27,334 bases of DNA from NCBI GenBank assembly GCA_036556825.1, contig DATBIR010000068.1, forward strand, positions 1-27,334, read 5' to 3'. Positions 14,015 to 20,864 of this stretch are shown here, one piece after another. A program made the position numbers and the translations under genes. The notes beneath the pieces are model-generated. The model was given only the letters and a program-made list of their open reading frames with translations. It did not search any database and was not told the origin of the DNA. Source of the DNA: JAJKJG01 sp036556825. GTDB taxonomy: Bacteria > Pseudomonadota > Alphaproteobacteria > Rhizobiales > Beijerinckiaceae. The first letter of the stretch is position 1; every line of letters begins with the position of its first letter.

Positions 14015-16752
14015 GTTATGCCTCCCGCGACGCGTTTTTCCATTCGATCCTCACGTTCAGCCCAACTGGGCGGTTGATCTTCAGCCGGCCGGGACGATTC
14101 CCGTGCTTCCAGCTCCGCGTGCGCATCGCGGAAGCGGATCACGGCGTCGAAGCCTTCGGTCTGGCGGTCGTTGGCCAGCACTGCGAACAAGGTCTGCTCC
14201 CTGAACAGGTCGACCAGGACCCGCAGGATCTGCTGCGCCCGCATTTCGCCGAACGGCGCCAACGCCCCGTCCATCACGAAAATGTCGGGGCGCTTGACGA
14301 TGCAGCGGACGAGGCTGACGCTCGCTCTTTGCGAGGCGTTGAGCAAGCGCCCGGCCGGGCCGACCTGATGGTCGAGGCCGACGCGCTCGATATCGGCTCG
14401 CAGGCCGAGCTCGTGGATCACGGCCGACACGACCTCCATCACGCGCGGCTGTGCATTGGCGACGCTGTGGCTGATGCGGCCGAACAGGAGATTGTCCCTG
14501 AGGGGCGCCGCTGGGTTGACCTTGTCGGGATCGTAGAATTCGACGCCGGGATCCCCGGAGCGTTCGAGCATGTCGCGGACGGGCCGGCGCGCATCCACGA
14601 TGCGCCCTGCCAGATCGTCCTTGAGAAGCCCGAGGCGGTGGCGCGGCTCGATATAGGCCAGCGGCAGCGCCAGGAGCTGCGTGCGGTCGTCCCTCTGGAC
14701 GGTACCGCGGCCGGCGCGGCGCCGCAGGATCTTTTCGTATTCGGGCAATTCGTCGGCGGCGATGAACGAGAACTGCTCGAACAACGGATGTCCGGGCGGA
14801 ATGCCACGGAAAATCTCGGTCATGGTCTCGGCGATGCGCGCGCCCATGGCAACGAGCTCGTCGGCCAGTCCTGCGCGATCGAGCGCCTCGCGAAAGCCCC
14901 TGTGCTCGACGAGATTGCGGCCCGTCAGCGCGCGCGAGGTCGGCACCCCGAACAACAGGTTCTCGGCCACGGTGGCCTGGATGTTGTAGCGCTCGGGATC
15001 GAAGGGTTCGACGAGCTCGGCCATGCCGCCGATCTGCAGCTTTTCGCGCAGGAGGCTTCTGGCCTCGATCACCCGCCCGGCGAGGTCGGGGTAGCGCTGG
15101 GGATCGACCGTCCCCGCCAGCCCGAAACGATAGAGATCCTCCTCCAGCCCCATGCGCTTGAGCAGGTCGACCAGCATGCCGTCGAGCTCGTCGGGATGGG
15201 CGACGCCGGCAAGCTCGCAATCGATCCATCGCGCATGAATGTTTTCGAGCGGATTGCCGGTGCGGCGCGCCTCGGCGATCCGCCGCGCCGCCTCGCGTGC
15301 GTCTTCCTCCGGGTCGGCCGGATCGGCGAGCGGGTGATGGCGCAGGCCATAAACGAGATTGTCGCGGATGCTGCCCGGAAACAGGATCGCCTCGACGCCG
15401 GCATAGGCCATGCGCCGGCCGATCACGGGCTTCGGCAGAGCCGCCAGATCATGCCCGCCGATCTTGATGACGCCGGAATAGTCGTTCGTGCGCCTCGCCA
15501 GGATGCGCGCGAAAGTGCTTGCCGCCGGGCTTCCGTCGCTGACCAGGGCGATGCGCGAGGGCAGCGAGCACGCGAACGCGGCAGCGTCGATGACCGGGCC
15601 GCCATGCGGGTCGCTGACCGAGAGCTCGCTGACCTCGAGCTTGCCGACGAGGGCGACATCCTCGACGGGCGCGGCGATCTCCTCGGCCGGCAGCAGCCGC
15701 TCGGGCGCGAAATGCTGCACGACCTGGTCGTATTTGACCTGCACGTCGAGCCGCTGCTGGTCCCAGTCGATCAGTTCCTTGAGGGGCGGCGGAAGCTCGC
15801 GGTAGGCGGCGATCACGGCGACCAGCTGACCGATATCGAGCTGGCCGCGCAAGGCGAAATAACCGCCGACCGAATAGAAGAAAAACGGCGTCATCTGCGC
15901 CAGGAAATTGTTCAGGAACTTGACCATGAACTTGCGCTTGTAGATGCGAAAGCGCAGGTCGAAGAGCTCGAACAGCCGTTGTCCGATCTCGGCGCGTTCC
16001 CATGTCCCGGCGTGGTGCACGTGAACGACCTCGATGCCGTCCACCACCTCGCCGACCCGGCCGGCGAGGCGGCGTGACGCGAGCTGCCGCTGCTTGCCGA
16101 GGCGCAAGAGTTCGCGGCGCAGCCGCGGGATGATCAGGAACTGCACGCCGACGATGCCGCCGGCGAGGAGGCCGAGCCACACATTCTGGATGATGATGAA
16201 GATCAGCGCCGTGGCCGCCTGCGTGCCGAGGAACAGCGGAAGGATGTAGGCATCGCCGATGAAGCCGCCGATCGGCTCGACCTCGTCCTTGATGATCGTT
16301 GCGGTCTCGGACGATTTGACCGTGCGCAGCGCATTCGGCGTGAAGCGCAGGACGAGCGTGAAGAGCTCGAAGCGCATGCGCCGCAGCATGCGTTCACCGA
16401 GCGCACCCTTGGAAACATTGATCCAGTATTTGAAGCCGCCGTTGACGACGACGAGAAGCAGAAACAGCGTCGAGAGGCCGAAGAGCAGCCCGAGGCGGTC
16501 GACCTGGAAGCCCTCGAACAGCTGCACCTGGCCGCCACCCAGCCATTGCGGCCAGTCGAAGCCGATGACCAGGAAGGAGGCCGTGCTCTGCCCCCGCTCG
16601 AAGGCTCGCCCCTGAATCGCCTCGTTGACGATCCGGCGAGGCAGGTCGAGAGAGGCGAAATAGAACGGGAGCGAGGCCAGGACGACCGCGAAGATGATGA
16701 GCTGGTCCCGCCTGGAATGGCGCCAGATGTAGCGAAACAGGTTCGGATCCAT
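14011..16752 (-). CDS. ABC-exporter-like membrane protein with degenerate (pseudo) nucleotide-binding domain
   Basis: This is a 913-residue protein. Residues ~17-330 look like a type I ABC-exporter membrane domain with six helices, a ~50-residue loop after TM1, and the usual cytoplasmic extensions. A nucleotide-binding-like domain follows, but its catalytic motifs are broken. Walker A reads SDGSPAAST at 405-413 with A411 in place of the lysine. The signature is LNASQ (804-808) instead of LSGGQ. The Walker B aspartate D828 is kept, but the catalytic glutamate is G829. The H-loop histidine is N861. Between the Q-loop region and the signature lie about 330 residues, where active exporters have about 50; they contain repeated helical-subdomain-like units. 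ATP hydrolysis is therefore unlikely, and a sensory, scaffolding or channel-like role is inferred. It heads the operon with the cNMP-binding protein and cyclases. The ATG at 16752 has only a weak ribosome-binding site. Confidence 0.88.
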   Translation of the reverse strand: MDPNLFRYIWRHSRRDQLIIFAVVLASLPFYFASLDLPRRIVNEAIQGRAFERGQSTASFLVIGFDWPQWLGGGQVQLFEGFQVDRLGLLFGLSTLFLLLVVVNGGFKYWINVSKGALGERMLRRMRFELFTLVLRFTPNALRTVKSSETATIIKDEVEPIGGFIGDAYILPLFLGTQAATALIFIIIQNVWLGLLAGGIVGVQFLIIPRLRRELLRLGKQRQLASRRLAGRVGEVVDGIEVVHVHHAGTWERAEIGQRLFELFDLRFRIYKRKFMVKFLNNFLAQMTPFFFYSVGGYFALRGQLDIGQLVAVIAAYRELPPPLKELIDWDQQRLDVQVKYDQVVQHFAPERLLPAEEIAAPVEDVALVGKLEVSELSVSDPHGGPVIDAAAFACSLPSRIALVSDGSPAASTFARILARRTNDYSGVIKIGGHDLAALPKPVIGRRMAYAGVEAILFPGSIRDNLVYGLRHHPLADPADPEEDAREAARRIAEARRTGNPLENIHARWIDCELAGVAHPDELDGMLVDLLKRMGLEEDLYRFGLAGTVDPQRYPDLAGRVIEARSLLREKLQIGGMAELVEPFDPERYNIQATVAENLLFGVPTSRALTGRNLVEHRGFREALDRAGLADELVAMGARIAETMTEIFRGIPPGHPLFEQFSFIAADELPEYEKILRRRAGRGTVQRDDRTQLLALPLAYIEPRHRLGLLKDDLAGRIVDARRPVRDMLERSGDPGVEFYDPDKVNPAAPLRDNLLFGRISHSVANAQPRVMEVVSAVIHELGLRADIERVGLDHQVGPAGRLLNASQRASVSLVRCIVKRPDIFVMDGALAPFGEMRAQQILRVLVDLFREQTLFAVLANDRQTEGFDAVIRFRDAHAELEARESSRPAEDQPPSWAEREDRMEKRVAGGIT
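14021..14025 (-). promoter_or_regulatory. Shine-Dalgarno GGAGG for the cNMP-binding gene, inside the pseudo-ABC coding end
   Basis: On the minus strand GGAGG lies six bases before the ATG at 14014. It lies within the last codons of the upstream gene, whose TGA overlaps this ATG. This is a typical arrangement for translational coupling. Confidence 0.8.
14479..15363 (-). repeat. Internal protein repeats in the pseudo-ABC domain (triplicated helical-subdomain segment)
   Basis: The hexapeptide (D/E)NL(V/L)(Y/F)G, the motif just after the Q-loop in ABC domains, occurs three times, at residues 464-469, 597-602 and 753-758. Each copy is followed by a G-L-x-x-[DE/D]-(L/I) helix (MGLEEDL at 534, AGLADEL at 627, LGLRADI at 782). 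A longer duplication pairs residues 556-602 with 713-758: DLAGR, then AR, then R(E/D), then DP(E/D)(R/K)-x-N, then NLLFG. The repeats are diverged at protein level, so the duplication is old. Confidence 0.75.
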
Positions 16753-16839
16753 GAGCCGCCGATCGATTTGGGCGCCGTGCGCGGCGCTGTTCGCACATCC
16801 CGGGCCGCAGCTGTTCTAGGTCTCGGCAGCGACGCCGGG

Positions 16840-16867
16840 AGTATAAGGGGCTCGCCGGGCTCGGCAA
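16840..16867 (-). promoter_or_regulatory. Predicted sigma70-type promoter of the pseudo-ABC/cAMP operon
   Basis: Read on the minus strand, TTGCCG (16867-16862) and TATACT (16845-16840) are separated by 16 bases and match TTGACA/TATAAT in 4 and 5 of 6 positions respectively. Transcription would start near 16833, giving a leader of about 80 bases before the ATG at 16752. This is the best promoter-like sequence I found in the window. Confidence 0.55.
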
Positions 16868-17087
16868 AGGCCATTACACGGCGCCGCGGGCATTCGCCCC
16901 AAGGTGCATCCGGGGCCCCCCATCGTCACGCCGACAGGCCGCACCGCGTCTGATTCCGCGGACGATTTTGCCCGTGGCGAGCGGCTCGATCCCGATCCGA
17001 CACGGTATCATGGCCCTCGCGGGGGGCCAGGGCGGTGCAAAATAACCACGATGCGCCAACGCGCCGGGCCAATGCTTGCGAGGGGTT

Positions 17088-17121
17088 CCCATAGGGCCGC
17101 CCGGGCGGTATGCCTATAGGC
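17088..17121. promoter_or_regulatory. Cluster of three short dyads upstream of the glycan cassette (possible operator)
   Basis: Three symmetric elements stand almost end to end: CCCATAGGG (17088-17096, imperfect centre), CCGCCCGGGCGG (17097-17108, perfect palindrome) and GCCTATAGGC (17112-17121, perfect palindrome). They lie 68-101 bases before the first glycosyltransferase start. In GC-rich DNA the middle one is weak evidence; the AT-centred outer pair is more suggestive of protein binding. Confidence 0.35.
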
Positions 17122-17188
17122 TCGGCGTGTTCAAAAACAATCGTTCTACGCTGTCGCCGTCGTGCTCACGTGGTGGTCAGGACCCCGC

Positions 17189-18436
17189 ATGGTTAACGAA
17201 ACCAGAGATGCGGAAGCCGCCTTGCGGCCGGATGGACGCGGAGGGGCGCGCGTTCTCATCTACAGTCACGATACCTTCGGCCTCGGCCATCTGCGGCGGT
17301 CGCGCGCCATTGCCAATGCGCTGGTGCACGAGCACCCCGGATTGTCGGTCATCATCCTGTCGGGCTCGCCGGTGATCGGCAATTTCGAGTTCGACAGCGG
17401 CGTCGACTATGTCCGCATCCCCGGCGTCACGAAGCTGGCGGACGGCAGCTACCGCAGCCTCAACCTCAACATGTCCATCGACGAGGCGGTCGCCTTGCGC
17501 GAGGGCATCATCCTCAAGACCGCCCAGACCTTCGGGCCGGACCTTCTCATCGTCGACAAGGAGCCGACCGGCTTTCGCGGCGAGCTGATGCCGGCGCTGG
17601 ACTGGCTGCGGGAGCATGACTGCCGCTTCGTGCTCGGCATCCGCGACGTGCTGGACGGTCCGGAGCTGCTGGTGCCGGAATGGGAGCGCAAGGGCGCCTG
17701 CGAGGCCCTGCGCTACTACGACGACATCTGGGTCTACGGCTTGAAGGAGATCTATGAGCCACTGGCCGCGCTCGACCTGTCGCGCGATGTCGAGCGGCGC
17801 ATCACCTATACCGGTTACCTCCAGCGCGAGCTGCCGCAGCAGCCGTCCCTGAGCCGCTATCCGAAGATCACCAAGTCTCCCTTCATCCTGGTCACGACCG
17901 GGGGTGGCGGCGATGGCGAGGACCTGATCGACTGGGTTCTGTCCGCCTACGAAGCGGATGCCTCGATCGAAATGCCGGCCCTCGTGGTGTTCGGACCGTT
18001 CATCGACCGGGAGCGCAGACGCGGCTTCCTCGAGCGCATCGGACGGCACCCGAAGCTCGATGCCATCGCCTTCGACAGCAAGATCGAGCTCCTGATGAAG
18101 AAGGCCGCGGCCATCGTGGCGATGGGCGGCTACAACACGTTCTGCGAGATCCTGTCCTTCGACAAGCCGGCGCTGATCGTGCCGCGGACGCGCCCGCGCC
18201 TCGAGCAGCATATTCGTGCCGTGCAGGCCGAGAAGCTCGGGCTCGTCAGAATGCTCGGCGAGGACCAGGCCCGCCGCGACCCGATGCGCATGGCGGCCGC
18301 GTTGCGCGCCCTGCTCGTCCAGCCGCGTCCCTCCGACGTGATCGTGCCGGGGCTGCTCGACGGCTTCGACGTGATCCGCGAACGTGTCGCCGCCACGTTG
18401 CGGCGGCGCGTGGCGATAGCCGAGGCGGCCGAGTAG
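17189..18436 (+). CDS. MurG-like GT-B glycosyltransferase (COG4671-type)
   Basis: This 415-residue predicted cytoplasmic or peripheral glycosyltransferase has a GT-B fold. The N-terminal acceptor domain opens with RVLIYSHDTFGLGHLRRSRAIA (residues 21-42), whose GLGH loop is typical of MurG/GT28-like enzymes. The C-terminal donor domain has ILVTTGGGGDG and then MGGYNTFCEIL (residues 312-322), where the glycine loop and E320 fit nucleotide-sugar binding, followed by PALIVPRTRPRLEQHIRA. The donor and acceptor sugars are unknown. I chose ATG 17189, which has AGGA six bases upstream (17179-17182), over a GTG at 17162. It is the first gene of a four-gene cassette; the next start is 11 bases beyond its stop. 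The N-terminal half of the fourth gene's product resembles it (GAGHLTRA, SQSGYNTV), suggesting related donor specificities. Confidence 0.9.
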   Translation: MVNETRDAEAALRPDGRGGARVLIYSHDTFGLGHLRRSRAIANALVHEHPGLSVIILSGSPVIGNFEFDSGVDYVRIPGVTKLADGSYRSLNLNMSIDEAVALREGIILKTAQTFGPDLLIVDKEPTGFRGELMPALDWLREHDCRFVLGIRDVLDGPELLVPEWERKGACEALRYYDDIWVYGLKEIYEPLAALDLSRDVERRITYTGYLQRELPQQPSLSRYPKITKSPFILVTTGGGGDGEDLIDWVLSAYEADASIEMPALVVFGPFIDRERRRGFLERIGRHPKLDAIAFDSKIELLMKKAAAIVAMGGYNTFCEILSFDKPALIVPRTRPRLEQHIRAVQAEKLGLVRMLGEDQARRDPMRMAAALRALLVQPRPSDVIVPGLLDGFDVIRERVAATLRRRVAIAEAAE

Positions 18437-18447
18437 CCCGATCGCCC

Positions 18448-19719
18448 ATGCGCGCACCCCGCCGGATCGCGGTCGTCGTCAAAGGCTACCCGAGGCTCTC
18501 CGAGACCTTCATCGTCCAGGAGCTTCTCGCCCTCGAGGAACGCGGCATTCCACTCGACATCTGGTCCCTGCGCCGCCCGACCGACAAGGCCGTGCACCCG
18601 ATGCACAAGCGCATCCGCGCTTCTGTGACCTACCTGCCGGAATATCTCTATCAGGAGCCGCTGCGCGTTCTGCGCGGCCTGTTCTGGAGCGCGCGGCAGC
18701 CCCGGATCGGCGCCTTGCTGCGGGTCTTCTGGCGGGACCTGCGCCGCGACCCGACGCCCAACCGCCTGCGCCGGCTCGGCCAGGCCTTCGTCATGGCCCG
18801 GGAGCTGCCGGAGGCGGTGACGCACATCCACGTGCATTACCTGCATACGCCTGCCTCGGTGGTCCGCTATGCGGCGCGGCTGACCGGTCGCAGCTGGACC
18901 TTCTCGGCGCACGCCAAGGATATCTGGACGATTCCCGCCTGGGAGAAGCGCGAGAAGATCGCCGACGCGGCCTGGGGCGTCACCTGCACGGCGCAGGGCG
19001 CGGCGCATCTCAACGCCCTGGCGCCCGCCCCGGATCGCGTCACGCTTGCCTATCATGGTCTCGACCTCGGCCGCTTTCCGGCACCTCCTGCCTCGCGCCC
19101 CGTCCGCGACGGTTCGGACGCCGCCGACCCGGTGCGCATCGTCTCCGTCGGCCGCGCCGTGGCCAAGAAGGGCTTCGACGACCTCCTCAGGGCGCTGGCC
19201 AGCTTGCCCGAGGGGCTGCACTGGCGCTTCGCCCATGTCGGCGGGGGCGAGCTTCTCGACGCTTTGAAAGCGCAGGCCGCGGCGAGCGGCTTTGCCGGCA
19301 AGACCGCCTGGCTCGGCGCCAGGCCCCAGCCGGACGTGATCGCCCTGTTGCGCGAGGCCGACCTGTTCGTCCTGCCCGCCAAGGAGGCCCGGTCGGGCGA
19401 CCGCGACGGGCTTCCCAACGTGCTGATGGAAGCGGCAAGCCAGGCCCTGGCGATCATCGCCACCGATTTCGCCGGCATTCCCGAATTCATCCGCGACGGC
19501 AGCGAGGGACAGCTGGTCGCTCCGGGTGACTGGGAGGCGCTGTCGAACGCGATCAACCTGCTGGTCCGCGACCCGGAGCGCCGCGCCCGTCTCGGATCGG
19601 CCGCCCATCAGCGCCTGCGCCGCGACTTCACGACGGACCGGACCGCCGATCTTCTGGCGGCGCGGTTTCGCTCGCTGTCGGGCCTTGACCCATTGCACAA
19701 GCAGGAAGCCGCCGAGTGA
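18448..19719 (+). CDS. GT4-family glycosyltransferase (colanic-acid WcaL-like)
   Basis: This 423-residue GT-B glycosyltransferase starts with IAVVVKGYPRLSETFIVQELLALEERG, the N-terminal block seen in colanic-acid and other exopolysaccharide enzymes of family 4. An HVHYLHTPASVVRYAARLTG stretch and FSAHAKDIW (near 155) line the acceptor site. The C-terminal domain has RIVSVGRAVAKKGFDDLLRAL and the nucleotide-sugar E-x7-E box in the variant form D320-GLPNVLM-E328, then IATDFAGIPEFI. It is expected to be a retaining enzyme adding one sugar to a lipid-linked intermediate at the inner face of the membrane. Its ATG is 11 bases after the preceding stop, and its TGA overlaps the GTG start of the next gene, so it is mid-operon. 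The exact sugar is unknown. Confidence 0.92.
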   Translation: MRAPRRIAVVVKGYPRLSETFIVQELLALEERGIPLDIWSLRRPTDKAVHPMHKRIRASVTYLPEYLYQEPLRVLRGLFWSARQPRIGALLRVFWRDLRRDPTPNRLRRLGQAFVMARELPEAVTHIHVHYLHTPASVVRYAARLTGRSWTFSAHAKDIWTIPAWEKREKIADAAWGVTCTAQGAAHLNALAPAPDRVTLAYHGLDLGRFPAPPASRPVRDGSDAADPVRIVSVGRAVAKKGFDDLLRALASLPEGLHWRFAHVGGGELLDALKAQAAASGFAGKTAWLGARPQPDVIALLREADLFVLPAKEARSGDRDGLPNVLMEAASQALAIIATDFAGIPEFIRDGSEGQLVAPGDWEALSNAINLLVRDPERRARLGSAAHQRLRRDFTTDRTADLLAARFRSLSGLDPLHKQEAAE

Positions 19720-20864
19720 ATCAGGCGGTTCCCATCGCCTTCTACGCGCCGCTCAAAAGCCCGCATCACCCCGCGTCTTCCGGCGACCGGACCATGGCGC
19801 GCCTGCTGTTCATGGCGCTTGAGCGCGCCGGCTTCGCGCCCGATCTCGCCAGCGAGCTGCGGACCTTCGACGGCACCGGCGATGCGACGGCTCAGGAGCG
19901 CCTGCGGATCGAGTCGGAAGGCGAGGCCGACCGGCTGCTCGATCTGTACCGGGCATGCAGCGCCGGCCTGCGGCCGCGCCTGTGGTTCACCTATCACGTC
20001 TATTACAAAGCCCCGGACTGGATCGGGCCACGGGTCGCCGAGCGCCTCGGCATCCCCTATGTGATCGCCGAAGGCTCGCGCGCAGCGAAGCGCGCCGACG
20101 GACCGTGGGCCCTCGCCCACCGCGGCGCCGAAGCCGCGCTCGATCGAGCCTCTGCCATCTTCGTGATGACGCCCGTGGATCGCCAAGCCCTGGAGCGGGC
20201 GCGGCCGTCGCGACAGGTTCTCGTCGACCTGCCGCCCTTCACGGATGCGGCCGAATGGGCGGACGCCCCCTCCTCCGCTCCCCGGCACGTGAGAGAGCCG
20301 CATTCCGGCTTGCGTCTCCTCACCGTCGCAATGATGCGCGGCGGCGACAAGCTCGCGTCCTACGCCATCCTGGCCGAGGCGCTTGCCGGCCTCGGGCCTG
20401 GCGAATGGCGCCTCGATGTCGTCGGCGACGGCAGCGCGCGCGCCGAGGTGGAGACGCTGTTGGCCCCGTTCGGGTCACGCGTGCGCTTTCATGGGCATAT
20501 CGGCGACCGCGCCCGCCTCTGCGAGATGTATCGGCAAGCCGATGTCTTCGTCTGGCCCGCGGTCAACGAGGCCTACGGCATGGTCCTCCTCGAGGCGCAA
20601 GCCTTCGGCTGTCCCGTCGTGGCCGGCGCCTACGGCGGCGTCGCCAGCGTGGTTCGCAACGACGAAACCGGTGTCCTCACGAGCCCGGGCGACGCCATGG
20701 CTCTGGCCCGCGCGGTGACGGCGCTGCGCGATGCGCCGGAACGGCGGCGCGCGCTCGCCGCCGCGGCGCGCCGCTTCGTCGCCGACGAGCGGGGACTGGA
20801 ACAGGCCAGCGCGCGGCTGCGCACGTCCCTGGTGCCGATCATCGGAGCGCGCGCGATCTCATGA
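19716..20864 (+). CDS. GT4-family glycosyltransferase
   Basis: This 382-residue retaining glycosyltransferase begins at a GTG that overlaps the stop of the previous gene as GTGA; the N-terminal strand VPIAFYAPLKSPHHPASSGDRTMARLL starts immediately after. A WFTYHVYYKAPDWIGPRVAERLGIPYVIAEGS block forms the N-terminal domain core. The C-terminal domain carries LRLLTVAMMRGGDKLASYAIL, RLDVVGDG and the E-x7-E box E285-AYGMVLL-E293 in VNEAYGMVLLEAQAFGCPVVA, consistent with donor binding. An ATGA overlap links it to the downstream fusion gene. It is probably translated in a fixed ratio with its neighbours and acts on the same glycan. The specificity cannot be told from sequence. Confidence 0.92.
   Translation: MNQAVPIAFYAPLKSPHHPASSGDRTMARLLFMALERAGFAPDLASELRTFDGTGDATAQERLRIESEGEADRLLDLYRACSAGLRPRLWFTYHVYYKAPDWIGPRVAERLGIPYVIAEGSRAAKRADGPWALAHRGAEAALDRASAIFVMTPVDRQALERARPSRQVLVDLPPFTDAAEWADAPSSAPRHVREPHSGLRLLTVAMMRGGDKLASYAILAEALAGLGPGEWRLDVVGDGSARAEVETLLAPFGSRVRFHGHIGDRARLCEMYRQADVFVWPAVNEAYGMVLLEAQAFGCPVVAGAYGGVASVVRNDETGVLTSPGDAMALARAVTALRDAPERRRALAAAARRFVADERGLEQASARLRTSLVPIIGARAIS

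Larger units (their letters stand above)
16753..17188. other. 436-bp divergent intergenic region
   Basis: This region separates the cAMP operon (minus) from the glycan cassette (plus). It holds the predicted minus-strand promoter at 16840-16867 and three adjacent dyads at 17088-17121. Short open frames exist in it but have no family resemblance or convincing ribosome-binding site. A plus-strand promoter is only weakly suggested by TTCCCA (17086-17091), 17 bases, then TATGCC (17109-17114). I see no RNA gene. Confidence 0.6.

Noticed and set aside
14479..15363. The extra ~280 residues in the pseudo-ABC domain as a frameshift or assembly artefact
   Set aside because: The frame is continuous, protein-level repeats align on both sides, and the DNA copies are too diverged to be an assembly duplication.
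14074..16077. A 667-codon plus-strand open frame opposite the pseudo-ABC gene
   Set aside because: Antisense shadow. The minus-strand frame has exporter membrane helices and ABC-like blocks, and the plus-strand translation has none.
16904..17119. 71-codon open frame in the divergent intergenic region
   Set aside because: No ribosome-binding site, no domain resemblance, and it covers the dyad cluster; probably chance in GC-rich DNA.
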